Assembly (NCBI GenBank): GCA_014825775.1
Contig: MVAQ01000090.1
Location: 1-64,000 of the forward strand
From: Krasilnikovozyma curviuscula
Lineage: Eukaryota > Basidiomycota > Tremellomycetes > Cystofilobasidiales > Mrakiaceae
Direction: 5' to 3'
DNA length: 64,000 bases
In this document: positions 11,784 to 24,739 of the stretch, in pieces
Numbering within the stretch: position 1 is the stretch's first letter
How the letters are laid out: each line of letters begins with the position of its first letter
Translations under genes and position numbers: made by a program
Notes under the pieces: generated by a model
What the model saw: the letters and a program-made list of their open reading frames with translations, nothing else
The model's database searches: none
Told to the model about the DNA's origin: nothing

Positions 11784-14243
11784 ATGAGCTTTGGAAGTCC
11801 CAGTAGGACTCCCTCTGGAGCCTCTGTCAGGGATCTCGTGGAAGATGTTGACGCAGACATTGAGTGAGACCCCTGTGCTTGTGTTTGTCTGCGATCTCTG
11901 CTTACCCAGCCTATCCTTCGCCAGGTTTCCATCTATCGAGGACGAAGCCAAACACTACAAGGACAAGTACATAGAGACGTATAAGACGTTACAAGAAGTC
12001 ACAGCAGAACTAGGTCTGCCGTTCTATCACACGAGCCGTTGAATCGTATTAGGTGCTGAAACGTATGGTTTTCGTTGTGATTTTGACTTTAGACGACTTC
12101 CAAATCTCATCCAAGGAGCTCGAGCAGGAACTGGAGAATGAATTGGCTCTTACTGAACAGACCCATAACGACCTGCGGCAGAGGATTGAAAGGATAGAGG
12201 GAGAAAGGGACGATTGGAAGGTACGTAGGTTGCTTCACGCTGTGGACTAGTTACGATCACCTCAAGAACCCGAATTAACTCCTTACCGACTGATTTATGC
12301 TGTAGAACAAATATTTGGCTGCTCAAAAGACCCATAATGCAGCTTCGGTCCTGCTGCAAAAGGAGCTCGATACAGTGGTAAGTTCTAGATGACTGTTCTA
12401 TACCGTCCCAGCCCCTTCTGACATGCTTTATAACCCAGAGAGGAGAGAGAGATCGGGAGAGAATAGCTCGTCGAGACTTGGAACTCGGAAATGACGACCT
12501 AGAACGGAACGAACGGTGAGAACAATATTGAATTCCCTTCTAGCCACGGCTTTGGCTCAGCTGTTCTTGCTTTCATTAGAATGGTCTTATCATCATTAGA
12601 AGATGCTGAGAACAGGTATAACAGAGCTGTGGAAGAAAAAACGCTCCTGGAACAGGAACTGGTGGATAAGCAGGAGCTGAGTGAGGAGAATCAACGGTTA
12701 AAGGACGAAATACGAGGTCAGTTCTGCTTTCATTTGAATTTGTTATGTCCAAGTAATTATGTCCAAAGGTGCTGAGATAGATTCTTCATTAGATCTTAGC
12801 ACCGAAATCGCGGTCCTGACTGAACAACGAACGAAGTACATCGCTCAGCTAACACCTCTCCCACCTCCAGCACCAGTCCAGCCTATCCCAGCATATCAAC
12901 CACAATCCTTCATGTCACCCGTCAAAGAAGACTCTCAAGAACTCTCGCTTTCAGATCTAGTCATGTCACCGTCCTCTCCAGCCGACTCCTCCTTCCAATC
13001 CGTTGCTTCTCCCAGACCATTCGGTACACCCTCCAAGGTTGTCATTGGCATCAAGCCTAGTGCTACATCCCCTCATCTTCGAACTGGCATTCCAAGTTCA
13101 CCTTCTACGTTAAGACTTCAGTCATCTAATGTCAACAATTCTATCAACTCGCCCTCTCGTCTCTCACGATCAACAACCACTCGAAATATATCAGCACTTG
13201 GTGCGACTCCACCTACGACAGCACCCATCATAAGGGCAAGAATAAATGGAAGGGCCAGTCCTCTCAAACCCGTTGTCGGTGATTCGAGGAGCAAAGGTGT
13301 TCAAATGGTGTCCGATCTCGGTGCGAGAGTGAGGACCCTGCAATCTAAGATCAACACTCACAATCTGCCGAGGGCCAGGAAAACTGCGCTGACGTCCGAT
13401 GCTGGTAAAGAGGTGGTGAAACCAGTTCATCCTAGGATGAGGTCACTGGCGGATGAGAGTCGGCCTTTGCGGAAAGAGAGCAGCACTGGTCAGGAACCGA
13501 AGCAGCACGACATTGCTAATACTTCAATAGACACACCTGGATCAACAGCAGAATGGATCATGGTATCAGAAGGTGAAGAAGAATCTCCCTCACCAACAGT
13601 AGAACGACAAGTCAACATCCTTGCAGCTTCCACAAACTCAACCGCCTCAACAATCAAGCCCTCTTCCCACAGCCATTCGCATTCATCATCGTCCCTCCCA
13701 TCGCGACCCGGAATTCCATCACCGCTATCTGCCTCTTACAATCTGGCTTCGTCTCAAAGGCAACGGAAAATCAGTACCACGGCTCCAGCACCATTTATAG
13801 GAACGATCCCTCCCACACCAGGCATGTCGCATCTCCCGACGCGCCGACCTCAATCAAGCAACGCGATGCTGTCTTCCTCCACCCAATCACACACACATGT
13901 TAGGTCAGCATCCCCTTCTCTAGGCGGTGGGTCTCATCTCCCGGTCGCATCCTTTTCGTCTGTGATCCCCATGCGATCGCAGTCGCCCAGCGGCAACTAC
14001 ATGTTCCCGAGTAGTCCAAGCTCAAATAGGATCGCTACGGGTGTAGCATTCCCAAGCAAAAGTCTTGGTACCAGCACCACCAGCTCAGTGACGACATCCG
14101 GTTCCGGATCGAGGCCTAACTCGAGAGCGAGTGTGAGGGACCTGTCAAATGGAGTGCATGGAAGCGCGGTCAGCTCGCGGACGCTGATGAGCTCGAGGAG
14201 GAGGAGTGGGGTGGCTGAGATGGAGAAGGGTGTTTGGAGATGA
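11784..14243 (+). CDS. NudE/NDEL homologue, dynein regulator
   Basis: Predicted NudE-type coiled-coil protein that with Lis1/NudF controls cytoplasmic dynein in nuclear migration and spindle function. Several small exons (11784 onward) encode a continuous coiled coil starting at EAKHYKDKYIETYKTLQEV, with SSKELEQELENELALTEQ, GNDDLERNERMVLSSLEDAE and ENQRLKDEIR, which match the conserved Lis1-binding and dynein-binding core. The last exon (from about 12770) is a long Ser/Pro/Thr-rich region of about 490 residues, as in other fungal NudE proteins, where phosphorylation sites cluster. The start ATG at 11784 gives a short Ser-rich leader before the coil. Exon phases agree throughout. Confidence 0.9.
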
Positions 14244-14450
14244 GCTCTACTCTATTGGACCGTTTGTTGAAGCGTTTACTTTTGGTTTTTTACTTCGTAT
14301 TTCGATCATGTTTTGTGCTTTTTAAAGTCGCATATGCCTCGCAAAAGGATGGCAGTTCTCATCGTCACAAAGTTGATGCGTCTTCTAATTGTTACAAAAG
14401 AGTGAACAGGAAGTGTCTGATGTTTCTTCCTTCCCCTTGATATGTTGAAC

Positions 14451-15520
14451 CTACCCAAACGTGCCTTCTATTCCCACGATTTTACACTTCCCAACAATAT
14501 ACCCAGAACCACCTAGTCTTCACTACCATCGGACGCTTCTCCCTCGTCTAGTTTGGCACAAAACGAAATCTCTGTCAAAATATTTCTTATATTCTATATT
14601 CGAGCAAAAGTCGATGGCGGAGTTTGCTTGGGACGACGTACCTTGCTCGTCCACGAAGTCGCTCGCGTCAAACATCATCGCTTTACCCGTCTGCTCTTGC
14701 AGCATTGCTCTGATTTCGATATCCGATTCTGAGGTTGCGTTGATAGGTATCAAATCAATTGGTTTCTCGGAGTACTTGTTCTTTATCGACGTCGAGGCAC
14801 CGGCTTCCAGAAGAGAACCAACTGATAAAGACGAGAGGCACTCTGAGTACCAGAACAAAGTTGGTTCAAAGGTACACTGAGCTTACCTAGGTATTTTCGT
14901 AGATCGCTGTCTTTGCAGGCCACAGCGAGATGAAGAGGTGTGCTCTTATCCATCCTGGTTTGGAGGTCGACATCACAACCGTCCGCTTCTAATATGTGCT
15001 CTAGCACGTCTGTCGAGCCATTTTTGACTGCGTGGTGTAGTGCTGTGAGACCAAGCCTGTTTCGAGGGGATAAAATGAAGAGGCAGCGATATGAATTGGA
15101 ATTAAAAGATCTGGTCAGCCCTCAACTCATTAATCCAGCTTACAGTCCTATATAATGATAGAATAAGTATTTTCACTCACCCGTCTTGGAAGTTAATGTC
15201 GAAATCGGCCTCTCCATCGAGGACTTCCACTGTTCGCAGACGAGCAGAGAGACGAGGCGGACAATCAGCCCTGTAATCCCCCTTTCTACGTCTAAACCTA
15301 GCTGGAGGGGAATTCGTACTCACAAATAAGCTCTTCACTGTCTGTCCTAGCAGCCATCAGCAGCTGCTCGTCTACCAATTTGGGCCATGGGTATCAAGAC
15401 AGGGGTAACAAATGCGATGATAGCACATAGCAAGCGGGAAGCAGACCATATCAGCTCCGGGCAAGAAATGAAGACCGTGGAGAAATGATACTGACTAGCT
15501 GAAGCACCTTGTTCTGACAT
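14451..15520 (-). CDS. Small ankyrin-repeat protein
   Basis: About 200-residue protein with at least two ankyrin repeats: GLTALHHAVKNGSTDVLEHI and STPLHLAVACKDSDLRKYL, followed by a degenerate third repeat (LLEAGASTSIKNKYSEKPI). The N-terminus is MSEQGASA plus an exon beginning EQLLMAARTDSEELI, typical of a small family of soluble fungal ankyrin proteins (yeast YCR051W-like), for which no firm function is known. Introns interrupt each repeat. The end is least certain: after FVDEQ a GTACGT donor probably joins a short last exon reading GGSGYIVGK and ending at 14451; without that splice the protein would run to a stop at 14523. The start is the ATG at 15520. Confidence 0.75.
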
Positions 15521-15816
15521 GGTTCTCTTTCTGCCTACCAGAGGATTTTGGAGATTAAAGGAAGGGTGAAAGGTGGAAGGGAGGCAGTGGCTCACACCGC
15601 GCGACTTCTGGACATTGATTTTCAAGACGTTTTTGATATCTTGGTGCTCTTTGAACAATGATTTCAATGGATTATAGATTTCAACTTGATTAGGAAGAGT
15701 AGGTTAGGCTCAAGACTCAAAATCGGGTTGCGAGATATCGGAGGGCTCTTTGGCTTTGCAACCGGGTCCACACGCTGGTTTCGCCTGGAACTCGTAGGCC
15801 AAGGAATCGAGAAAGG

Positions 15817-16073
15817 ATGAAGGTGGAGTTGCTACTAAGTGAGCTTAAACTTCTTATCTGATTTGAGACTCAAATTTTGCGGAATTGAGAGACGAAACAT
15901 TCAGAGACCTGTATGCCGTCTTGGTGCGCGACGAGCTCTTCAGGAAGGATTTGAAAGTAGTTGTTTTAGCAGCGGTTCTGTTAACACACTTGAAGAGCAC
16001 GGTATTGGATCTTTCATCGATAGCAGAAGACGAAGAACTCAGCTTTCATCCAGTCATTTCCCCACTCCGTTGA
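15817..16073 (+). CDS. Possible small hypothetical protein
   Basis: A short first exon (15817-15838) can be joined by a 53-base GTGAGC...GAG-AG intron to an open exon (15892-16073), giving about 67 residues. The product has an acidic/basic N-terminal half and a hydrophobic segment, KVVVLAAVLLTHL, that could be a single membrane helix, then an acidic tail. The start is divergent from the ankyrin gene and 296 bases away. I do not recognise a family. The composition is protein-like, but the small size and the weak acceptor leave doubt. Confidence 0.3.
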
Positions 16074-16092
16074 TAGCTTTCAGCTGGAACTT

Positions 16093-16488
16093 TCAATCTG
16101 AGTCTGGCTTACGATCCTCCTGTTTAATCTTTACTTTCTTGGCCTGTGGTTGTGGTCAGAGAAAGGAGACTGACGCTCGCTCTCAGCCTTGTTTACTTTT
16201 GAGCGTGACCTGTCGTTCATACAAACCAGTGACCTTTTCTTGGAGCTACCCGTATCTCTTCAACTCCCACCTTCAATCGTATCAATGCGTTACTTGAAAT
16301 AAATTATGGCATTTCTTTTCCTCAGTTGGCATTGCTTGGAGTAAACCGCAAAGCTACGGCAGGCCTTTTGGATCGCAACAACTCAATGTCTACTACCCTC
16401 TCGTTTTCAAAGCTCTTTCAGTCCCAGCGGAAATCTGTTCTCGATCTAATGATCTTAAGGGACCGATTCGACAGCATTGAGGTTTCAT
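16093..16488 (-). CDS. Very tentative small spliced gene
   Basis: Three segments (16397-16488, 16223-16292, 16093-16143) join in frame on the minus strand to 70 residues ending in a Lys-rich, nuclear-signal-like stretch, AKKVKIKQEDRKPDSD. The last intron has a good GTATGA donor and ACCACAG acceptor, while the first has a weak GTAGTA donor. No family is recognised. It would be convergent with the small gene ending at 16073. This could be chance. Confidence 0.15.
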
Positions 16489-17243
16489 GACCTGATGATC
16501 TGATGTTTGGTAGAAGTTGCGATGGTAAGATTTCTTCCTGGTTGCAGCGCCAAAACACACCACCCATGTCACCAGGAACTGCGCCGTATATCTCACTTTA
16601 AAGCTCTGATCTCTCTAGTTCCAAACACTCTCTGCAGGTTGGACTGTTCGGATCAGTCCTTCCAGTCCCTGTGCCAACTACGCTTGCCTGTCAAACTACT
16701 CGAAAGATAGACTCGTCGACGGCTAAGTCTTCAGAGCACTTACCCTCAAACCCTTCCTTCCCTTTCTCAATGCCTCTTCTAATGACGACTGGAATCCGTA
16801 ATCACTGGCTCGGGGCCAACTGAATGTGTGAATGGGTAAACCAAACATAATCTCATGCCTCGTGAAGCATCAGGGGTAAATGAAAAATATCGGGCGCAAT
16901 CTCATGATTCGTTGTTATTACAGCGGACTCCCGTTGCCTTTCGTTATCTAACCACTACAATCTTCTGGTTTCTTTGAATCTGGTCTCCATCTGGTTTCTC
17001 TTCCTCTGGGTATTGAAGGTGAACTCTTCTGCTGTTTCAGAGACCTGTATCCACCCTCTGTTTGCTCATCGAACCTGACACACTCCTTTTTTTTGAAAGG
17101 TCTTCTACACTTCCTTCTTTCTCCAGAATACTGCTCTCAGTATCATCAGACCGGAACGTATACTGCACTATCCCATCCATTTCGCGAACGAACGAACGAA
17201 TCAATCAACGACGTGCCACGGACAAGAATTGCGTGCCAAATCC
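16489..17243. promoter_or_regulatory. Probable promoter and leader of the RRM gene
   Basis: No gene is visible here. Pyrimidine-rich DNA from about 16940 to 17130 and the absence of ATGs in good context just before 17244 suggest the 5' untranslated leader of the large RNA-binding protein gene downstream. Near 17186 there is a short run of CGAA units. Confidence 0.4.
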
Positions 17244-20200
17244 ATGACGCCAACCTCTGCTAGCTCGTCAAACATGCCACCTGATGCTCTTATCTCTGGT
17301 GTTAGTAGTCGCCCGGTATCTGTTAAGCCAGAAAACGAAGGAGGAGGGAAAGTAGGAGATCAAGGGGTCGATGACGCGGAAATAGTACCTACTCGAGACA
17401 AGGCCGACGAAGTCGAGGTTAAGAAAAGAGAATACTCAAGTGAAGGAGAAGAGAATGAGGAGGTCATTTTGAATGCTCGGGTCTCTCGTCGTGTCGGTAG
17501 TACTGGCGGCTTTGTCGCTGGAGAGAAGTATGTCTACTCTCTCATCTCATCTCGCGCGCCTTCGATCAATTCTTCCCACTCTCTGCTGATTCGCTTTTCT
17601 TATCGATTTGGTAGAAATGAGCGATCTCAAACAAAATCCGTCTCGCCTGGACGTGATAGGGGAGGAGCAAGTAGAATGGCCGGCGAAAAATTGTATCACA
17701 TCCACCCCATCCCGAAACCATTACCCGTTGCGCAGGTACGTTCCCATCATCACTTTTCCCAACCTCGCTCCGCTCACCAGAACTCTCTCCTGACTTGCTC
17801 TATTGATGGCGTCTCTCAGATTCAATCTACCGCAGATTCCGCCCCTTCCTCCGTCAATGCATCTCCCCTCACGCCCTCCACGCCACCCTCGGCCAGGAAC
17901 AACTACCAAACATGTGTCTTCGTCGCCAATTTACCACCTCCATTTTCCGACGACGAAATAATGAATCAAATTCGTATGAAATTTGAGAGGTGGGGAACCG
18001 TCAGACACATCAAGATCGTACGAAAAGACGGCGTGTTTTGTTGGGTCCATTACGAGGTAAGCTTGCGTTTTCCCAAAAAATTGTTGACCGTCTTTAACTT
18101 TTGATGTTATTCAATTGGTCTTTGTGTATAGGATGTCAGCTCAGTCGATCTCTCACTCCTTCAAGCGCCTCTCTCTCCTGTCTTAGGCCGCACCATCCGA
18201 GTCGAGCGAGCGAAGGCACATCGAACGCTTTTCTTACTCCCCAAGCCATACTTCATCCTCGAGAGAGACTCAAAAGTAAACTATGGCCCGCAGATTCCCA
18301 AGTGGGTTCTGAGAAGCAAAAATGCTGAGGAGTTGGGAGTGAACGAGGAGAGGTCGGATGCACGACCGTGAGTGTATTGTTTTTCATCGCTTCTGAATGG
18401 TATCCTCGTTGATGAGGGTTTCCATTAGCAGAATGGAAATCAGGAGTATGAACCCAATTGTAAGATCACTACGTTCTGCTTTCCAAAGCTTCAGATGCGT
18501 TTGCTCACCTCCTCCAATCAACAGGACATCTTTCGACTCTTTGCCCCTTTTGGTCTAATTGAGTCCATCAGCAAATCCTATGGAGAGAAAGCTGGACTCT
18601 TTATCGAGAGTGGAGTTCATGTCAAGTTTGCCCATCGTGATGACTGTGTTGCAGCTGTTTCTGTGAGTGGACCACCTTTCCTTGAAGTCTTTATCTCACC
18701 AAAACTGTTCTTGCTTTTCACGGTCATAGGGTGTCAGACTACATCCTTCCTTCAGAGTAGTCTGGTCTCACGACACTTCCAATCACAACTTGAACTACAA
18801 TTACAGAAATGCACCTCTTCCAGTGACCCCTTCCCAAGATGGGCCATCTCAACTGGAAATCCGACAGCCACGCGCCAATTTCCCACGTCGCGGTGGCTTC
18901 AGAGGTAGTCCAGGATGGGTTTCACCATTTGGAAGAAGAGGTCGTGGAAGAGGAGGAGCAGGATACGCCCCTTATCGAATTCGAGAGGAAGGGGTCTTGT
19001 TGGAGTTCGAGAGAACTGTTGGTGAAACAGAAGATCATCCACCTTGGACACCGTATAGGAATAAATATGATGGCTCTGAGGCTGAATCTGGCTCTTCTCG
19101 CTCTAAGGATATCGCAACACAGCGTCGCACCCCAACAGCTTCTGGACTGTCTCCATCACCAGTCATCGGTCTGGGAATCGGGACGGAAGATGTCTGGCCC
19201 GCAATTGGTCCTCGTGGAGCCATCAGTACTCCAAGCAATCTTCACTGGTAAGATCCTTCCGTGTCCCCGTTTCAGTCTCACAGGGCTGATCATTACGTTG
19301 GGTGTGGTAGGGGCCTCCATTCCACCTCAACTCAACAGCCTCACGACGAACCGTACTTTGCGAATGTCAAGCTCCAGAACGTCGATGGTGATTCAACTAT
19401 ATCTTCAATAATGAGTGCTGCTACTGCTTCCACCAGCTCCGAATTCCCATCAAAGTTGGGTGCTCATGCGCTCGTTAATGATGGCTCAGATCATGCGTCT
19501 CAGAGAACTCTTACACCAGCAGCAAAAGATGATGCTGTTACTCAACCCAAACCTCCAACTTTTTCTGAGCAAACTGCACCCTACTACCGATCGTCATTGT
19601 CGTTCTCGACACCGGCACGTTTTCAAAGTGACATCGTCAAGTCAGCCACCGTACCTGAGCTTTCTCCAAGCACTTCCATTTCTCCGGAGTCTCACTTTGG
19701 TGGTGGAAATTATTCTACTGATACTCCGCCTGGAACTCGGTATTTTGAAGGTGTATTGGTCGCTGCCGATGGTATCTTCATTGGTGGCCTTGATAAGAGG
19801 TCAACCGACGAGAAGGTTTTGAGAAATATCTTTCAGAAGCATGGATTTATCTCCGACCTTCATTACGTTCCTAACGCTCGTGAGTGTCACACTCTGCTCA
19901 GCACATCCATTATTTTACCGAAACTAACATCTATGACCACTGGGGCTCCAGCGAATACGAAAACAGGATTTGCTTTTATCTCATTCGACTCTGCTGCTTC
20001 TGCAACTGCCGCAGTCGAAGAAGAGAATGGTACGATTCTATTTGGCAATCGTATTAGAGTTCAGCTTAGGAAGGTCGAAAAGAAACATGAACACGTAATT
20101 GTTCCTGCTTTATCGCTGTCCATATCTACGAGCTGACGAGTCTTCTGTCTCCGATAGCACTATCGTCGAGCCTCTCGCGAATCCAGAGAATCCATCTCAC

Positions 20201-21514
20201 AATTGTCCCAACTGGGTGGTAGTCCAGAAATTGCTTTAGCGCTTGAATCTCCTTCAAAGTCACCTACTCACCCATTTGCTGACCTCGAGATGAAAAGGAA
20301 TCCCAAAGACAGCCATGACAGCAAAATGCAACCAAGTGCTCCAATATTCGTGCCAGCTGTTGCGGCAGTTCCAACGCCGTGGGTCGGAGGATTCTTCATG
20401 GGCAACTATCAATATCCTCCAGAACAACCAAGGCTTTACGATCCGAAAACTAATCAATTCCATGCAGTTTTCCAAGGAAGTCAAGGCCCCCACTTTGCTC
20501 CTTCTTACCTTCCATCGCCTTGGCCATATGGAGTGAGTTTCGTCTCATGCGCTTCACCACAAATTTTGTTTAGCAAGGTTTATCTCTATCTCTCTTTCTC
20601 TCTCTATTTCTTTCTTTCTTTCTTACTGTTTTGTGCTGGGACAGTACCCACCACAATCTCTTCTTAGATCTCCTGCAGGAACTCTTGTAAACTACTCTCC
20701 TTACTCGCCTACCGCACAACATTTTCAGCACTGGCACTCTGCGCAACCAACCCCTCCTCCTTCTATCTCACAGAATGTCGACCAGCAAATCTCTAATAGA
20801 CGTTCATTTGCCACTCCTCCTGCGATACCCCAGTTTCCGCCAGATCATCACTCCCATCCATCTCAACTTTCGTCATCCCAACAACAGACTTCCTCTCCCC
20901 AAACTCCAATGCAGCAAGTTCCGCCAGATTATTACCAGCAGAATGCCACGCACCCAAACGTTCAGAACACATCAGTCAGAGAGTTGCAGATGCAGTTCGA
21001 AGCGATGAGTGCAGGTTCAGCAGTATTGGAATCCCAACAAAAGTATCTTGTTCAACAACATCACCAGATGGTCGCTTCCATGCAACAGCCACCACCTCAA
21101 CCAAATTTTGCCGCTCTACTTCCCCCTCCTCCTCCACCACCTTCATATCCTTCAGAAAACTCTAGAACGGATCAAACGCTTCAATTTGGGACAGCTACAC
21201 TGATGGATTTGTCGACACCTCAACAATCGTCCTTCAACTATCCTGCCCTTCCTCCAATGCCTCCCCCTGGGCCACCATCTTCACTAGTATATCACCCATC
21301 TCAACAACAGCAACACTTTCAGCAGCAATCACAACAGTCACAACCTCCCTACTGGGCTGGATACGCCGGATCATCTCACCAACCGCTCGTTGACCTCGGT
21401 GGGGCTGATGGAGATGTTGATGGTCAAAACGCCTTCGTCTCACCTCAAGCCCAATTTTCATCACATAATTGGGATCCAAACAACCAGTTTGGTAGCGGGT
21501 ATAATTTACAATGA
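17244..21514 (+). CDS. Large RNA-binding protein with three RRM domains
   Basis: Predicted cytoplasmic or nuclear RNA-binding regulator of well over 1,000 residues. An acidic Ser-rich N-terminus leads to RRM1 (about 17910-18230), which contains CVFVANLPPPFSDDEI and the RNP1-like KDGVFCWVHYE. RRM2 (about 18520-18760) contains IFRLFAPFGLIESI. An RG-rich linker (FGRRGRGRGG) follows, then RRM3 (about 19770-20090) with GIFIGGLDKRSTDEKVL and TKTGFAFISFDS. The C-terminus is low complexity, rich in Pro and Gln. The arrangement resembles fungal Msa1-type RRM proteins that affect sexual development, but this match is from memory and tentative. The true start is the ATG at 17244. Confidence 0.8.
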
Positions 21515-21812
21515 CTGATTGCCCTACTCTCTTGGAACGGCTTTGGTTTTTTTCTCCAGTTATACTGTCCTTTCGCCAACAGTTTGATTTTGTTTCCAAA
21601 AATGACAATAAACTTGTTCAGCTCTCTGTTGGATGTTAAATCAAGCTTTTTTACGACTTCAAGAATTTGTATGTGGTCATCGCTATGATCCATCCTTGAC
21701 ATAACTGGAATTTCTGGGAAACTGCTAGGACAGATTGACAGAAACTCGCCGGAAAAAAGAGAAAAATAGAGCAAGAGCTGATGTATCGCTAGTCCATATT
21801 CCTTTACAGAGA

Positions 21813-23152
21813 CTATTTCCCCATTCTCGCAAACTTCGGTATCTGGTACTTAGCTCGTCGCATCAAGAACCCTAACAAGATGGCTGTCGCACCGGATATC
21901 GAGAACCTAAATCCAACACAAAACTAGTGAGTAGAAATTTCGTAGGAAAAGCTATCCATTGGACTTACCAAGTGACTGCGTAGACAAAGTGCTGGTTTCG
22001 TACGTCGATCTTTGGTGGTCGTGCAAGTGGAATACCTCTCTCGATAAACCAGGACGGCGGGAGCTCCTCATCTGACGAAATGGAGAAACAAGATCAGCGC
22101 TTTGCATATTACGGGTGCGGAACGCAGCCAAGTGCCTCACCGTAGACAACATCAACCAGCACTGGCTGAATCATCTTTCCATTACCCTGCCTGTCCAGCG
22201 TGAAATTATGGAACCATTTCACCATCTGATCGACCTCAAAGTAATACCAGATACCCTTCACAGGTGTATTATCGCCCATGAAGTTGCTCGGCTTATCGAC
22301 GCTAGACTTTCTCAGCATCCCCTGAATGACTTGAGGCCCAGCTGGGATGCTCAGCTTGACGCCGTCTCGACTCGTCCCACTCACCACGTCGCTCTTCACA
22401 AACCCAAGATTAACCAGTATCGGCGTCGGGTCATACTGTTCGTCCGGTGAAGCGCTCTCTGGTACGGCGGACAGACTCTTGGTGAGCTGGCTGGGGAGCA
22501 TTCTCCTGTAGAGCTTGCGACCGGTCGAAAGGAAGGATGACGATGACGATTCCTCGTCGGTTTCCTCTGGTGGTGGTGCTGATTTTGTTCGATAGAATGG
22601 TAGGATCACTTGATATCCCATTTCACCTTCGTGTACTCGAGGCCCAATAAAGACTGGCGGGAGGTTCTGCGCGTAGGATCCGGCGAGAAGGATTTTTCGG
22701 TATTCGTAAGGTTCTAGTTTACTGACACTGGAAATTGGGGGATAGAAAGCAAGACAGGAAAAAAAGTGAGACCACGTTCCGAAAAAACAGACCATATTGC
22801 GGAACCCTCACTCGATGATGTCTGGTAGAATGATGGGATCCTGCAGCAACTTCATCTCTAGATCATCGATTAAGCCCAACTTCCACTCCAGCCGCTGTAT
22901 CTGCCATACGCCCAAGTAGAACGAGAACGGTGGGATGATAGCGGCGGCAAGAAGAGCAGGTGTAAGAAGCTTGTGTCGCTTTGCTTTAAGACGTTGGTTT
23001 GGAGGAGTTGTTGGTTCAGCCTGAGTCGCATATTTCCTAAACTGATATCGGAACTTTGACGAGCTCAGCTTTTGGAAGTTGATCGGCTTGTGCAATAGCT
23101 GGTCGAATCGTTGGAATGTGAATGGAATTGAACGGAAGGGAAGTGGCGACAT
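21813..23152 (-). CDS. SHY1: SURF1/Shy1, cytochrome c oxidase assembly factor
   Basis: Predicted mitochondrial inner-membrane protein needed to assemble cytochrome c oxidase. The first 45 residues are basic and hydroxylated without acids, as in a mitochondrial presequence. The first membrane helix is followed by the SURF1 signature FYLGVWQIQRLEWKLGLIDD. The middle domain includes GPRVHEGEMGYQVILPF and VKGIWYYFEVDQM, and the last exons give DVRNQHFVYAVTWFSIS and a second helix. Four exons, with TAG at 21813-21815. The intermembrane part carries an extra Glu/Ser-rich insert. The ATG at 23152 is the first one; a possible 5' untranslated intron precedes it. Confidence 0.93.
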
Positions 23153-24739
23153 GGTGGAAGGTGTCCTGGCCAATACGAGAGCAGTTTTAGAGGGTGGTGT
23201 TATACGAAGTTTAGAAAGAAATCATCAGAATCTCATCCGGAGACGATAAAAGCTAGGAGAAGGGAAAGATATTACCTCTGGAAGAACTTCGTATCCAAAC
23301 CTGGAATCGTTCGTTTTCACTTTTGATTAACCCAACCAATGAATATAAGACCACCAAGGAACTTTTGGGATTCAAAAACTGACCACCAGATTATTCTGTG
23401 TGAAGTCTATCCCAGTTTCAGTATAGCGAGAAGGCTGCTGTCGTGCGTTCCGAATGGTCCCTCTAAAAAAAGCTGGATTTAGAGACCAGGTCTGTCCAAC
23501 AGCTGCGAGAAGGGCAAGAACTGTCATTGTCAATTTTGAATCTCTTTCCGTTGATGAGGACAGAATTTGTTCTCACTTGATTTGTGGATTCGCCTGTGGT
23601 CGCTGTCGGGGTTACCTTACCGCACTCACCCTGAACGGCGACCACATACCAATCTTACGATGCCCTCGAGTGAGGCTCAAATCACAGATGTGACTTCTGG
23701 CTCCTGACTATCTTGCACAGTTCATGTCGAAGGTGTGGTCAGTCGGTTCTCGCACAGAGGGGTTGTGTGAATCAGCTCGCCAGTAGACAGCTCATTCGAT
23801 GTTGTCTTTTGAGATCCGAATCCTAAATTCCTTCGATGATGATAGTTCTCATATCTCCGCGAAGAGACAGCCTGTAAAGGGCGGAGAATACGAAAGACAC
23901 TTGCACTGTGGTGTTACCCCTAGAGGAATCACCGGGGTGGGTGGGTTTCACCGTCCTCTTCCTGCTCCGAGAATACTAGCTCTGGAATGCTCCTCCCCTA
24001 AAGGCCCTTCGTTGTGATATGTCTGAAAAGCGAAACGATGATTGAGAAATATTGACAGAATCCCGTACTGTTGTAGAGATCATTGAGTACGCACTCTCCC
24101 TTACGGGTTTACTACTGATCACCCTCCCATCGAGCTTCATCGGTGGAACCAAAACCTAATCCGGAACCCGATTCCCGTGGATTCAATTGTGATTTCGACT
24201 CAGATGACTCCATGCCGGAATCGATCTCCATTCTGCGGTATTTAAACCAGACCTTTCCCCCCTCTGCAGCAGATGCTGAGACTGCGAGAGCTTGACTTGC
24301 TGCAGAGAGAGCAGTGAAGAACGAGGAATAGGATCCCCAGGAGCAGTACCAATAGCTGGAGAGGTGGGATGAGGTTTGCGCGTACTGAGTACTTCATAAT
24401 GACATACACGGCGATCGTCACGGCCGATCGACAGCAACCTTTTCGACGCGCTTGTACTTCTGGTGCAGTCTGCAGCGACGCGACTGTCAAGGACAACAGC
24501 TGTCTGCTACCTCTGCTGCTGCCTGTGTTCTCGATCGATTACCTACGTACGGTAGACTTGTAGAACCAGTCTCGGCTCGTGTTAAATCAAGGGGACGCGT
24601 TCTTTTGCCTGACACAATGTTTGACTTTGTACAGACGCGTGAGAGAAAAATTCGCCGCCGGAATCGCAGCTCGTCCACCAACAGCCTTATTCCTCATCCC
24701 TTCTTTTCCCTGATTTCATTTTCTCCCTCCTCGATCAAC
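23153..24739. other. 1.6-kb stretch without a recognised gene
   Basis: This gap separates the divergent SHY1 and Ser-rich genes. The part next to SHY1 looks like its leader, with a possible intron from about 23273 down to 23169. The part before 24740 is a pyrimidine-rich leader of the plus-strand gene. The middle (23450-24500) has only short frames without family matches. It is the longest gene-poor stretch in the window, so a non-coding RNA or a poorly conserved gene could be hidden here. Confidence 0.4.
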
